From the NCBI GenBank assembly GCA_009760855.2, contig WPIO01000094.1, positions 1,537,057 through 1,601,056 of the forward strand: 64,000 nt of DNA. The letters run 5' to 3'. The notes beneath the pieces were generated by a model. It was not told the DNA's origin. It searched no databases and worked only from the letters and a program-made list of their open reading frames with translations. Source of the stretch: Cristatella mucedo (taxonomy: Eukaryota > Bryozoa > Phylactolaemata > Cristatellidae). The position numbers were made by a program, and so were the translations under genes. Below, in pieces: positions 20,632 to 33,540 of the stretch (its first letter is position 1; each line of letters begins with the position of its first letter).

Positions 20632-23600
20632 ATGAACTTTGTTGTCGCTGCTGTCCTGATCGGCTTGATCTGTGTGGCTGCCTCAGTGGTGAGTCGACCC
20701 ATCTTTTGCCAGCGTTTCCTTTACTTGGCTACACAGCAGAGATAACGTAGACGTAGAGTATTTCTGCTGAGCACCATTAATTATCTTCATTTATTATGTC
20801 CCTTATTTCACTTTCAGGACAGCCAGGATTCCTACGACACAGCGAGCGCTGACAAGAAAGGTGAGACCTCATGAAACTGCATTTGAAGGCATTCGCTTGC
20901 TGCAACCTCTGATTGAGTGACGTCTTAAACTAAAACCTTGAAATCGTGTAGTCTGTTAAGGGCGTTCGAGCTTCGTGCTGGACTTCATTTCGATCAGCCT
21001 CGAGGTCTTTGATCTTAGATACCCGGATAGTAGGTTTCACTCATGATGTAGTAGCACTGGTACTATTGATTTTCTTGCGATACGAAGTCTACTGCTAACT
21101 CAAGTTTTAATTACTTTACATCCTAGAGATTCGTTTTACTATAATTAGAGACTTCAGAATACTAAAAATAGACGTTGCGACATGTTTAATCAGTATAAAA
21201 GTTCAGACTTCGTATGAAGCCGAATTCTCTTCCAAACATCAACCGAGAGCACAGTAGATAACTTTAAAATATCCTAAAACCCGTGGGGTAATGAATTTAG
21301 TAATGTCACGAAAGATATCGACTCTTTCTTTCTTAGAATAGTGAGTGGTACTCTTATGCTGCCTATTCCACATGTAAATCGAAAGATGTCATCGTAAAAT
21401 AACTCCCGTGCTGGTAGGATTATGATTCTTCTCTCTCATTGGCCTACAGTCAGTATTACACCCGAATTTCAAGAACGCCCCTACCTCTAACTTTAAGCGA
21501 TGGTCTTTTCGTAGTCAAGTCCTAAAGCCATAACCAATAAATTTCCCTCATACGCCCGGACTGGCGGATTTGGCTGCGAGTGCACAATTGGAATGTGCCC
21601 AGAATAGAGCATCTCAGGCCCTATTGTGTTCCAGGCCGAGTGTTCTTTGGTGTGCAGTACTTCCATCCACTGATCAATTATAATAGGGTGTTTAAGTGAA
21701 TTCTGTTTGAAGCACTACAATGCCTCTTGTTCAGTATTACCTCCGTGATCTCTGAAAGCTCTAACTTCAACAAACACATCAGCAGCCGGAAAAAATGCCG
21801 CTTCTTAATACTAGCCAACTTGAATGACGAGGCAGTGACGATGCGGTTGGCACTCGGTACTCAACTTCCGGAGTCAAGCGGTCTAAATATAAGCCCTCCT
21901 TCTCAGTACTCAAGGACCGAGTTGATTTTCAGCCCAGCTATTCTATCGTGACTAGCATTACGATAGCCTGCTGCTACTTTACTGAATCCTTTGTTAGAGG
22001 TAGATTAAAGTTCAAGGAAATTTGGTCAACATACTCAGACTCTTTTACCATTTTAGGTTGCCCACCAACATGCCGCATGGGTTGCAAGTATGGATTCGTC
22101 CGAAACCAGCAAGGCTGTGAGATCTGCCAATGTAGTAAGTATGTGTGCTGCTGAGAAAAGTCATTGCATGTAATCCCTCAATGATACCTTCCAGCTCGAG
22201 GAATTTTTAAAGTTTTCGTGACCTCAGTTGCTCTCAAAAACGTTTGGTTCGAAGCTAAGGTGAGTCATGGGCCACCGAAATTTGGCTGAGGCCCAATGTG
22301 AGTCCCCATCCCATGAGGCTAAAGTAAGATCTAGAAGGTGAAGCTCTGTTTTGGTGCTCAAATGCTAACGTACCGCGAACAGATTAAAGCGTTTTAACCA
22401 TACATTCAGCCTGGTAAAACTCGGTAAGACTTTGAAAGGTAATGCAGAAGCGGGAGAAGAGAAATAAGCTGCAAACTTTGAACAGAAAAAATAATCGTGA
22501 CTAATACAAAATTATACCTTAAGCCTTGCTTTTGCTGTAAATTCTTGTAAAGGCTATATATTCTGCTTACCAATATTTACCATTGTCTGTCAGTCACTTC
22601 GCTATTTGCAGGAAAAAATGCAAGTTTGGTCTGCATCAAAACATTCCGGTTTACTCAAATAAAGCTTCGACGTTTTTAGCAAGGCGTCGTAGTAAGCAAG
22701 CTAATCTCAACTGCAATGTGAAATTTCAGCTGAACTAATAGATACTGCATGTCCAAAGCCGAAAAATGTCGAGCCTGAAAACAGGCAATGTAAACTCTGC
22801 TGTGTAGATTCAGTTCTCCGTCTTTCCTTCACTGGCGGAGTATTTGGAATTAAATGCATTCAGTGATCTTAGATCAGTCTAGTGGCTTTCAAGTCACAAT
22901 ATCGGCCATCCGATTGGCAGGTTGCAGCACTGGCTATTAGAACCGGTCAACTCAATAATACTAGCTCCTTGGGGGTGGGTGCCGACCCACAACCTGCGTC
23001 TCAGCCTCTAGTCTTAGTCTTGCCGTCCCTCCGACTAAGTTGTACACACCATATTAAAACTTGTTGCTGATCTAGTCTTCAGATCGAATGAATTAAAAGC
23101 CTCGAGCATTTTAGCCGGGCACAGTCGCAATCTATGGCGACCATGCTTTCTGCAAGTGCCAGCTTAAAGGATTCCCCACTGGACAGTTCCCCTTTTTTTG
23201 CTATGGGACTGTTCTTTTCCAGCTCCACAAATCTTTGCATGATTTTTTGCATTCGTTGAGGCAGTGGTACGACAATTTAACGACTTTGAGTGAGTGCACG
23301 GTTGCCTTAGCATGCTTGCCGTAGTGTGAAGCTCGTGAACTTTTGCATGCTCGGTAATGTGAACGACTGCCAGCACGTGTACTAATTAGCTTACTGTCGG
23401 CTTTAATTGCGCATTGAAAGATGATGATACTCTCTTTAGGCTATTTGAAACGTTACCTATTTCAAGAGTTATACATTCGCCATCGCATTTCGAGAATTTA
23501 CTCATACATAGGAGGCTTCTAGTGCTCCTTTCCGACTGTTTAGGATATTGGCATGGGATAAATTTCAAAGTAGAAATTTCAACTTTTATTCATTACAGGA

Positions 23601-23804
23601 ACCAAGCAATGTCCGCCACTTTGTCGCAAGTTTTGTATTAGTGGATTCGTCAGGGACAAGGAAGGCTGCGAGATCTGCCAGTGCAACAGTCAGTACTTAC
23701 CTTAAGCACTTAGTGGTCAATTTTCCATAAAGCTAATTTATGCTACTGAACGACTTGAAAAACAACGTGAATCACTGTTTAATGTTCTTCTTTTTGTAGA
23801 ATAA
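20632..23804 (+). CDS. Antistasin-like two-domain secreted protease inhibitor, copy 2 (intact)
   Basis: Exons 20632-20688, 20818-20860, 22057-22134, 23599-23688 and 23800-23804 (stop TAA 23802-23804). Splice sites, phases and intron lengths (129, 1196, 1464 and 111 bases) match copy 1 to within a base. The predicted 90-residue product is identical to copy 1: signal peptide 1-19, linker 20-34, six-Cys antistasin-like domains 35-59 and 64-88, P1-position Arg at 40 and 69, C-terminal Asn-Lys. The only exon difference I see is a synonymous ATC to ATT in exon 4. It lies 12.75 kb downstream of copy 1 in the same orientation. Identity of the whole block suggests recent duplication or gene conversion; functional redundancy or dosage is an inference. 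Confidence 0.87.
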
Positions 23805-24358
23805 GGTGCGAATCGGCAACTGACATCCGCATGACCATGTTTCACGTAGCGTTTGAGGCAGCACATATTGCTTTTCAAACACTCTTCCCAGTTTATATGG
23901 TTAAAGTTGCTATTGTGAAGCATTGGAATGCGAATAAATTACTATGCAGCATAATAATTTATATTTACCAACTTTGGGCCTGGCATGAAGCTAAGATGGA
24001 ATTTTACGACCTACGACAATCATTTGAGTTTAAGTCGAATCACGACAATTAAAAAGTGAACACCTCGGTAGCTCAGAGCTGTCAGTGAAGTTGTCCGGTC
24101 TACAATAATTCTCGGTCTTGCCTCGTGAATCTTTACTTGCACTTCCCAATACACTGCCGACGCTCAAGCCTACAATTCAGTGCATACTGCCAATGCCGCA
24201 CTGCCTGATTTTATTTCGGTTTAAAGACTCCCCAACCCAGCCAATCCTTACCGTTGTAGCTCAGTCCACTTCGATTGCCCTCTGAATTCTCTGCATCCTG
24301 AAACTGTGCTTGTGTCCACCGAACAACTCACCTTCCTATTTTCTCTTATATACACTTC

Positions 24359-24364
24359 AATAAA
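24359..24364 (+). terminator. Poly(A) signal candidate, copy 2
   Basis: AATAAA in the conserved TTCAATAAAGTCTAAGAGC context, about 555 bases after the stop codon. Confidence 0.5.
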
Positions 24365-24854
24365 GTCTAAGAGCTTCAGTTGATCTGCCTCTTTACGATT
24401 TCTACTTTTGAAATTTCTGTTTTTGTTTCGGATTGGGAACTGTTTTAGGCATAGTGCTTTTTTTCTATCATCTGCCAACCAGAGTTTAAAATGGAACGCA
24501 TCGTAAATGGTCTGTGACAAGCTGGCGTCTAGTTCTCTTCGATTTAAAATTATCTGAGGCAGCTATACTCGGTAACAGTTAATCGTTAGATAAAGTGAAC
24601 TAATTTTTACAGGTACTAGTAAAACCGTGAGGAAATTATACACAATACCCAGAATAAATATTCCGGAAAGCATTTTAAATAATTAACGTGACTGTAAAAT
24701 GCGTCTATTTAAATGCTAGCTTATGGAGTGGCGATTTACCTAACTGCCGCCTCACCCAGGCTCGAGGGATCAGATTTTGAAAGTAGGTGCTAACAAATTG
24801 TCAAAGCCACACCATGGGACGCCGGAATAAGGACTACTATTTAAATTATTCATA

Positions 24855-25388
24855 CCTTTTTTTGTCGCACAGTCTTAGGTCACTTCAGCATTTGGCATCA
24901 GCCAATCTCTTTGATCAATCCCCCACCAGATTAAGCTTCGTATCACCCGCTTTTTGGAATACAGCAGTTTACCAATACCTCGCACCAACTTCGAATCCTG
25001 CAGACTCAGTACATCTAGTGCGAAGGCTCCCAAAGACTGGATCCTCATCCTGACATGCGTCTGAACATCCCCTGAGATGACCCCCTATAAAAAGTATTTA
25101 AAAAGACACCTATGTAGGATAGAACTTCGTGTGTCCATGTCATTCGTACTTGACGTGCTTATGCCTGCTGACACTGTCTATGCTCCCACTAACCACATTT
25201 AAATGCTGACCCTGAGCATGTCACAGCTAAAAATGTTATTGGTGTTGTTAATCAACCATGATATTACTCACCATTCAATCGCATTTCCCTTTGCAGCCAA
25301 TGTAAAGCGCCTAGAAAGATATAGAGCTCTCCGAGGGAGCTTTATCAAGTGCATTGGTATTATTAATATTATTATTATTGGTATTTGT
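24855..25388 (+). mobile_element. LINE 3' fragment
   Basis: From the RT C-terminal block (CTTAGGTCACTTCAGCATTT) through the 3' UTR to AAAGCGCCTAGAAAGATATA, GAGGGAGCTTTATCAAGTGC and the ATT tail. It is the duplicated counterpart of 12105-12630. Confidence 0.7.
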
Positions 25389-26215
25389 GTGCATAAATCC
25401 TCTCACTTGGGAATCATCATCGAACCATTTTCAAATCCCACCTTTAACTAGCTTAAAAAACTACAGGTGTACACCCTGCATGGCAGTTCATAAAGTTGTA
25501 TCGTTGAAACCTTCTCACGTGAAATCATACTGTTCGCTTTCAATAACAATCATAAAATAGCTGCAGTTACAGCAAGATAGAAACGACCACGTCTGTAAAT
25601 AACATTCGCTTTTCCTAACTTTATTAAAAGTGGAACTGCAGAATTTCAGAGTTATCTATATCGCTAATTATGTCCGATGCAAATCTAGTCTCTAACCCAC
25701 AATCTATACCCACTAACCTAAGCAACTACGGAATGAAAACACCTTGGTGGACTACAATTATTAGCATTCACTGAGACCTATTTGCAGTAAATTCCGTGAG
25801 TTAGTCTAAAAATACCTGCCGAAAACTTGATGCAACGGCTAGTAGCTGCAAACGGCTGTCAGGTGATGGGTAACTACCATTTAAGGCTAGGAACCCTGAG
25901 AGACGGTAAGCCACTAAGAGCGATTACGTTAGGATTACGGATTAGGATTAGGGTAGAGTAGCTGAATTTGGGGAATCATGTGAGTGTCGAGTGCTTGACG
26001 TGCGGAGGTCATTGATTCGACAAATCGAAAACAAAAATGTCACACTAGTTAGGCTAAGATCAACCATACATTAATACTGCCGAGCTGAACGGTTCGATTG
26101 ATATTGCATCACAAGTTTTATATTACCTAATCACCACTTTTTATCTCAATTTTAGCATGCTTACTAATTTTAATTAGCTGTAATGCTGTTGACCGCCACA
26201 ATCCACTCTGTACCC
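25388..26215. repeat. Recurring non-coding module M
   Basis: Counterpart of 12635-13330, including ACAGGTGTACACCCTGCATG and the telomere-like tract GGATTACGGATTAGGATTAG at 25931-25950. No gene is seen. Confidence 0.55.
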
Positions 26216-27766
26216 TTTCAAGTCCACCACAGATCAGCTGCAAAAACCTCCTACAAGCTTGAAATATCAGACTTCGCAATATCTTAAATCTACCACGGTG
26301 GTTTTGCCAGAGTCCACTAATGCATTTTCAAGAATTCCTTTCAAAAGTGATGGCACCAACGTTGGACCATACCACGATCGAATAAAATGCACTCCTTTCT
26401 AAAAGGAAACGATTAAATGCCGGTACAATAAGCTCCTTTTGAATTGCATGAAACAGCATACTCCACTAAGAATGCACTCACAAAATTTCACTTGCATTGA
26501 CTCTGCCGTTCGCATGCAATGGATTGCAATCGACTGCACTAGCCCGGGCCAGTACCATAAAATTGATTTCAATCCACAGCATACACCACAAAACGACTAC
26601 AGATGAATATTTGGCAGAGCTTCACCTTATATTGGATAATAAATTCACCGTGTTGGTTACAATCACGTGCAATAAAAACAAATGTGCATCCGAAAACTCT
26701 ACCACAGCCAAGCGATCGCCTGAAAGTAAACCAGGAAATATTTCGGTCGATTATTTCACTCTGCAGTTCGTCCTCAAATCGTCATCGCGAAGCTCTAGTT
26801 TTATTTTTATATAAGAATAGATTCTTTCCAAAGTGCACACACAAAACTTTGCTCCGTTTTCCACAGCAGTCTGTCGCACAGTGCACAGCAATCGACTGCA
26901 AGGCCTGGTCGTATATAGCAGTCCACCATAATCAACCACAAAATCCTGCAATCTTCTGCAAAGCTATCAGCAACCTCAGACTTGAAGCTCTAATAATGAT
27001 TGCACGACCCTCGACTCTTTGGTTGTTGTATACTCGCACAATTTCATTGTATTTGCCTATATCATTCTGCAGCAATGCATTGCAATCGACTGCTATGGCC
27101 CACTGTCATGCCAAGATGTAACACAATTATGCAATCTGCCACGAAATTAGTTTTGCTGTGCTTCAATTTCAATTGCATATTACAAATGAAGCTGGTTGGA
27201 ATCGACTACATTATTTACAGCAATTGCACTCCTACAATCGAGCTGACCATAAAGTGGATACCCACAGCTTCATATGCCATTTAACGTGTCGTGTCACTGT
27301 TCTCTACGTGAGACCACGGAGTAGTCAAGCTTTATTTGCCCGTTTGCTGTCAAAGATGTACAGAATCGACAGCAGCAGTTAGGGCCGATACTTGAATCCA
27401 TGAAAAATCGGTAAATTGGATTCGCGAAACTCCAACTCTTAGTCCAATTGACATTTTAATGCATGCTCGCTTAATTAGCATCTAATGTGCTCATTCACCT
27501 CAGTTCAATGCATGGCCATTTACGGCAGAGGACCAGGAATGTACGCCAATTCGTAACGGTCCTTGAAAAATTGACTAACAGCTGATGATAGAACCTCAAA
27601 ATGTTCTTGCCAATTGCAGCGTACTGTGTTAAAAGTACAACCAGGACCATTTAACCTACCTCGAACGTACATTTGAAGATTATGCACGACAATGGACGAC
27701 CATCAGTGCAAAGCGATAAAGTTCGTCTTTTGCAGCAATCCGTTTCAACTTGGCTGAAAATTGGCT

Positions 27767-27768
<2 letters not shown>
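26215..27768 (+). repeat. Diverged satellite-like DNA (GCAAT-core repeat)
   Basis: Cores near 26524 (GATTGCAATCGACTGCACTA), 26886 (CAGCAATCGACTGCAAGGCC), 27071 (GCAGCAATGCATTGCAATCG) and 27700 (CAAAGCGATAAAG, decayed). A 172-codon ORF at 26603-27121 is just this repeat read through: the aligned sister blocks at 13.6 and 30.9 kb do not keep the frame. Confidence 0.5.
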
Positions 27769-27837
<69 letters not shown>

Positions 27838-27877
27838 TATACATATACATGCATATATATACTGGTATATATATACT

Positions 27878-27916
<39 letters not shown>
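27769..27916. repeat. Long (AT)n microsatellite
   Basis: About 148 bases of AT dinucleotides with ACATACATGC and ACTGGT interruptions. On its left it grew from the GTTTATATAT seen in sister repeats. On its right it runs straight into the pseudo-exon at 27919. Tyr-Ile repeat ORFs across it on both strands are artefacts. Confidence 0.9.
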
Positions 27917-27918
<2 letters not shown>

Positions 27919-28124
27919 GAACCAAGCAATGTCCAAAACTTTGTCGCAAGTTTTGGATCAATCGATTCGCACTGGACCAGGTGGGCTGCTAGATTTGACG
28001 GTGCAACTGTCAGTACTTTCGTTGAGCTCTTAGTCGTCGATTTTTCATAATGCTGATTTATACTACTGAACGACTTCAAACATAACGTGATACACTGTTC
28101 AATGTTCTCATTTTTGTAGAATAA
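27919..28124 (+). pseudogene. Orphan 3' part of an antistasin-like gene (exon 4 plus terminal exon)
   Basis: 27919-28008 aligns base for base in length (90) with the second-domain exon of copies 1 and 2, from GAACCAAGCAATGTCC to the gtcagt donor. The third cysteine codon is TGG, Gly-Cys is followed directly by TAG, and TGA follows two codons later, so the domain is broken. The terminal exon with its stop (28120-28124) and about 500 bases of 3' UTR follow, but the poly(A) hexamer has decayed to AATTAA near 28604. No signal, linker or first-domain exon lies upstream; the AT microsatellite sits where intron 3 should be. It is a truncated duplicate, certainly non-functional as an inhibitor. Confidence 0.85.
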
Positions 28125-29104
28125 GGTGCGAATCGGAAAGTAACATCCGCATGACGATGGTTCGCCCAGCGTTTGGGGCAGCACAAATTGCTTTTCAAAC
28201 ACTCTTCCCTGTTTATATGGTTAAAGTAGCTATTGTGAAGCATCTGAATGCGAATAAATTACTATACAGCGTAATAAATTATATTTAGCAGCATTGGGCC
28301 TGGCATGAAGCTATGATGGAATTTTACGACCTACGACAATCATTTGAGTTTAAGTTGAACCACGACAACGAAAAAGGGAACACCTCAGTAGCTCACAACT
28401 AGCTGTGAAGTTCTCCGGTCTACAATTATTCTCGCTCTTGCCTCGTGAATCTTTAGTCGCACTTCCCAATGCACTGCCGACGCTGAAGCCTACAATTCAC
28501 TGCATACTGCCACTGCCGCACTGCCTGATTTTATTTATGCAACCTGAAACTGTGCTTGTGTCCACCGAACAACTGACCTTCTTATTTTCTCTTATGAACA
28601 TTTCAATTAAGTGTAAGAGCTTCAGTTCTGCTGACCTTTTACAACATCTGCTTTTGAAATTTCTGTTTTCGTTTGGGATTGGGAACTTTTTTAGGGATAG
28701 TGCTTTTTTTCTATCATCTGCCAGCCATAGTATAAAATGGGACGGATCGTAAACGGTCTGTGACAAGCAGGCGTCCAGTGCTTTTCGATTTGAAGCTATC
28801 TGAGGCAGCTATACTCGGTAATAGTTAATCGTTAGATAAAGTGAACTAATTTTTACAGGTCCTAGTAGAACCTTGAGGAAATTATATACGATACCCAGAA
28901 GAAGTATTCCGGAAAGCATTTTAAACGATGCACGTGACTGTAAAATGCGTCTTTTTAAATGCGAGCTAAGGGAGAGGCGATTTACGTAACTGCCGCTTCA
29001 CTCAGGCTCGTGGGATCAGATTTTGAAAGTAGGTGCTAACAAACTGTCAAAGCCGCACCATGGGACGCCGGAATAAGGACTACTATTTAACTTATTCATA
29101 CCTA

Positions 29105-29640
29105 CGTCTTGTCGCACGCTCTTAGATCACTTCAGTATTTAGCTCCAGCCTATCTTTCAGATCTACTCCCCCCCCCGCCAGATTAAGCTTCGTATCACCC
29201 GCTTTTCGGAATCCAGCATTTTACCAGTACCTCGTACCAACTTCGAATCCTGTGGACTCCGTGCATATAGTTCGAAGGCTCCCAAAGACTGGAACCCCCT
29301 CCCGAGATGCTTCGAAACATCCCCTGACTTGACCACATTTAAAAAGTACTTAAAAACACACCTTTTTAGGACAGATCTTCCTGTGTCCCTGTCATTCGTA
29401 CTCAATGTGCTTACGCCTGTTGACACTGTTTGTGCTCTCACTAACCACATTTAAATGCTGACCCTGATCATGTCACCCCTAAATATGTTATTGGTGCTGT
29501 CATCAACCGTGATATTACTCACCACTCAAGTGCATTTCCCTCTGCAGCAAACGTAAAGCGCCTAGAAAGATATAGAGTTTTGTGAGGGAGCTTTATCAAG
29601 TGCATTGTTATTCTTATCATTATTATTATTGATATTAGTG
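29105..29640 (+). mobile_element. LINE 3' fragment
   Basis: Same block as 24855-25388, in the 3' flank of the orphan pseudogene. It ends AAAGCGCCTAGAAAGATATA, GAGGGAGCTTTATCAAGTGC and an ATT tail. Confidence 0.7.
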
Positions 29641-30460
29641 TGCATAAATCCTTTCAGGTGGGAATCAACATCAAACCCTTTTCAAATCCCACCTTTAACT
29701 AGCTTACAAGACTACAGGTGTACACCCAGCATTGCAGTTTATAAAGTTCTACCTGAGAAACCTTCAAAGGTGGAATCATATCGTTCGTTTTCAACAACGA
29801 TCATAAAATAGCTGCAGTTCCAGCAGGATAGAAACGACAGCGTCTATAAATAACGCTCCGTTTTGCTAACTTTACTAAAAGACGAACGACTAAATTTCAG
29901 CATTATCTAACTCGATAATTATATCTGATGTAGATCTAATCTCTAACTGACAATCTATAACCCCTAGGTTAAGCAAGTACGGATCGGAAACACCTTCTTT
30001 GACCACATATATTAGCATTCAATGAGACCTATTTGAAGTAAAGTCTGTCAGTTAGTCCGAAAGTGCCAGTCGAAAACTAGATGCCACCGCTGGTAGCTGC
30101 AAACGGCTGTCAGGTAATGGGTAACTATTATTTAAGGCTAGGAACCGTTAGAGACTGTACGCCACTGATAGCGATTACGTTAGGATTAGGGATTAGGATT
30201 ACGGTAAGAGTAGATGAATTTGGGCAATCTTATGAGTGTCGAGTGCTTGACATGCAGAGGTCATTTATTCGACAAAGTGAAGACAAACAATCCACAGTAG
30301 TTAGGCTAAGATCAGCAGAACATTAACACTGCCGAGATCAATGGTTTGATTGATGTTGCATCACAAGGTTGATTCTATCTGATCACCAATTTTTGTCTCA
30401 ATTTTAGCACGCTCACTAATGTCAATGAGCTGTAATGCTGGAAACCGCCACAATCCACTA
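29640..30460. repeat. Recurring non-coding module M
   Basis: Counterpart of 12635-13330, with ACAGGTGTACACCCAGCA and the telomere-like tract at 30179-30204. No gene is seen. Confidence 0.55.
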
Positions 30461-33120
30461 TATACCCAATCAAGTCCACCACAGATCAGCTGCAAAAACC
30501 TCCTACAAGCTTGGAATATAAAACTTCGCAATATCTTAAATGTACCCTGGCCGTTTCGTGAAGGTCCACTAAGGCGTTTTCAAGAAGTCTTTAGAAAATA
30601 GATTGCACCAACCCGGGCCGATACGACGATCGAATGGCATCCACTGCCTTCTGAAGAACAGCAATGAAAATCCGGTTCAATAAGCTCCTTTTGGATTGCA
30701 TGAAACAGCTTACTCCACTATGAATGCACTCATAAAATTACACATGAATTGACTCTGCAGTTCGCTTGCAATGGGCTGCAATCGACTGCTCTAGCCCGGG
30801 CCAGTGCCATAAAATCCATTCCAATAAACAGCATACACCACGAAACGACTACAGATGAATATTTGCAGAGCTCTACTTTGTATTGGATTATAAATTCACC
30901 GTGTTGTGTACAATCACTTGCAATAAAAAAAATGTGCATCCGAAAACTCTACCAAAGCCAGGCAATCGCTCGAAATGTAATCAGGAAATATCTCGGCCGA
31001 TTATTTCACTCTGCAATTCGTCCTCAAATCGTCATCGCGAAGCACTGATTTTAATTGCATGTAAGAATAGATTTTTTCCAAAGTGCACACAAAAAATCTT
31101 GCTCCGTTTTCCACACGTAGTCTCTCGTGCAGTGCTCAGCAATTGACGGCAAGGCCTGGTCGCATACAGCAGTCCGACATAATCAACCACAATATCCTGC
31201 AATCTGATGCAAAGCTACCAGAAACCTCAGATTTGAAGCTCTAATTATTATTGCACGCCACTCTACTCTTTGGTTATTTTATACTCGCACAATTTCATTA
31301 TATTTACCTATATCATTTTGAAGCAATGCATTGCAATCGACTGCTGTGGCCTGCACCCATGCCAAGATGTAACACAACCTAATGCTAACTGCAACGAAAT
31401 TGGTTATGCAGTTCTTCAATTTCGATAGCTTAGTACAAACGACTCTGGTTAAAATCGACTACATTATTTAGAGCAATTGCACTCCTACAGTCTCGAGAAA
31501 CTATTGGAAATTTACAGCACGTGAAAAGCCTAAGAAAGAGGTGGAGTTCTCGAAGGGCGCTTCATCAAGTGTGCTATTAATGTTATTATTGTTGATGAAT
31601 TAGCACGAAGCAGCAGTCCACTGCAATCCCTGGCGGCAAATCTACAAAACAATAGCTGTGGGCGTAGTGCAAATTGTCGTCGCGTATGATATTTCTGCAG
31701 ATTCAAAGTTAGATCTTAAATTTGTTTAGCTATTCTGCACACCAACTGTAAATAAGGCACTGCAATTGACAACTATGGCAGGGGTGAATTCCTCTACCCG
31801 TGGCTAATCGACGAGAAATTGGCTGTACAAAGTTCCAAAATTTCATTCCGAGTACTATTTTGCATCACGCCCAAAATATGTAACCCATTTTTGCGTTCAA
31901 TCTTTGGAAATGCAAGGCAACCGACGGCAATATACTGGGAAATATGAAAAAGCATCCAAATCCATCAACAATCATCGAACAGTCACTGGGCCAAGCTCAA
32001 ATTGTTCTGCTGTATTACAGCACATTTTGTTTTATGACAACACCATTCTTTCAGCCAGTAGAGCACGTACAATTGCCAGCAATCAATGGCTATCGACAGC
32101 GACGGCCGGTCGCATGACTACAACCGTCGGCAAATTGAGGAGCGATCATCGGTGCTATGGTCACATCCCCTCGCATATTGCCTTTTCAAGCTTCTCTGCT
32201 CATTAACCGACAGCAATGCACGGCAATCCGAAGCTATGTTTGGGGAAAAATCCACAATACAAACATTCAGCAGCAAGATGGACCGAAACCTGCTACCTAA
32301 GGCTCCAACTTTCATTCCATATTACAAATCACTCCATTGAAAGAGCAACCGCATGGTTCTTTGCCAATGGGGCTCGTAAAATTTCGGGCAATAAATGGTA
32401 ATATGCAGTGATAGCCCGACTTGAAGATACAATCAGCAACAATCCACGGCGAGCTGAGCATAAAGTGGATGCCCATACCTTTAATTGTCATTAAATGTGT
32501 CGTGTCACTGCATTCAATTTGAAACCACGGAGTAGTCAAACTTTGTTTGCCCGTTTACTGTCAGAGATGTACGGGAGTCGACAACAGCCGATATATAGGC
32601 CGATTCTTCAATCCGTGGAAAATCGGTAACATTGGACTTGCGAAACTACAACTCTTTGTCCACGTGACATTTTAATGCTTGCTCGCTCAATTAGCATCTA
32701 ATGTGCTCGTTAACCTCACTTCAATGCATGGCAATTTACTGTTGACGACAAGGAAAGTACACCAATTCATAACGGTTCTTGAAAAACTGACTGACAGCTG
32801 CTGAGAAAACCTCAAACTTTTCTTGCCAATTGCAGCATACTGTGGTAAAATTGCAAGCAAGTCCATTTCACTACGTCGAACGTACATTTCAAGATAAAGT
32901 ACTGCAATGGACTACCATCATTGAACGGCGATTAAGCCCGTCTTTTGCAGCAATCCGTTTCAACTTGGCTAAAAATTAGCTGTTGAAATATGTACTTATC
33001 GTATTACACAACGTTCACTGTGCATAAACGTACTGTAGTTTTGCTTCGCTATTTCCGTCTTTTTTTATATACAGCTGCATGCTCAACGCCTCATCTAACT
33101 TTCGGCAAGCAGAGTTCCAC
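30460..33120 (+). repeat. Diverged satellite-like DNA, best view of the ~160 base period
   Basis: GCAAT-type cores occur near 30775, 30920, 31140, 31322, 31480, 31615, 31757, 31912, 32080, 32215, 32388, 32575, 32724 and 32900, mostly 130-190 bases apart. Clear examples are GCAATGCATTGCAATCGACT (31323) and GCAATCAATGGCTATCGAC (32079). Around 31500-31590 a LINE tail is inserted. No gene is supported. Confidence 0.5.
31500..31592 (+). mobile_element. Solo LINE-type terminal tail
   Basis: AAGCCTAAGAAAGAGGTGGA, GTTCTCGAAGGGCGCTTCAT and CAAGTGTGCTATTAATG followed by ATTATT. It is the same insertion as 14235-14325. Confidence 0.55.
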
Positions 33121-33124
33121 CTAG

Positions 33125-33540
33125 CTAACCGTTTACCGATACCTCGTATGAACCTCGAATCCTCTGTAGACCGTGCATTTAGTTCGTATGCCCCTAAATC
33201 CGGAACTCACTTCCAACTTGAATCACAACATCCTTGACTTGACCATATTTGAAAAAAAACTTGAAGAATGCCTATTTACGTCAGCATTTAGTGGATCTCT
33301 GTGATTCATCCTTTATGTGCTTATGTGTGCTGACACTGTGTCTGCTGCCACTAGCTGCACTTGCAAGCTGACTCTCTGCAGGTCTCAGTTAACCATTTTG
33401 TCGTGTTGTTTATCATGCATGATACCACTCACGATTCAATCGCATTTCCCCTGGCAGCAAAACTGAAGTGCATAGAAAGAGCTTGAGTTCTCTCAGAGGG
33501 CGTTATCCAGTGTATTAGTCTGACTATTATTGATAGTATT
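33125..33540 (+). mobile_element. LINE 3' fragment in the gene 5' flank
   Basis: LINE 3' UTR from CGATACCTCGTATGAACCTC to AAGTGCATAGAAAGAGCTTG, TCAGAGGGCGTTATCCAGTG and a short ATT tail. Confidence 0.6.

Larger units (their letters stand above)
19751..23846 (+). repeat. 4.1 kb homogenised block, copy B
   Basis: Partner of 7001-11091. The predicted proteins are identical, the coding exons differ by only one synonymous base that I can see (ATC/ATT), and the introns show a small number of scattered changes. Identity drops sharply at both ends although homology continues. Confidence 0.8.

Noticed and set aside
26603-27121. 172-codon plus-strand ORF
   Set aside because: It lies in the diverged satellite-like repeat. 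Sister blocks at 13.6 and 30.9 kb do not keep the frame, and no domain is recognised.
27651-28202. 183-codon minus-strand ORF and several plus-strand ORFs across 27.65-28.2 kb
   Set aside because: Most of each product is Tyr-Ile repeats from the AT microsatellite; the rest is the pseudo-exon or satellite-like DNA in other frames.
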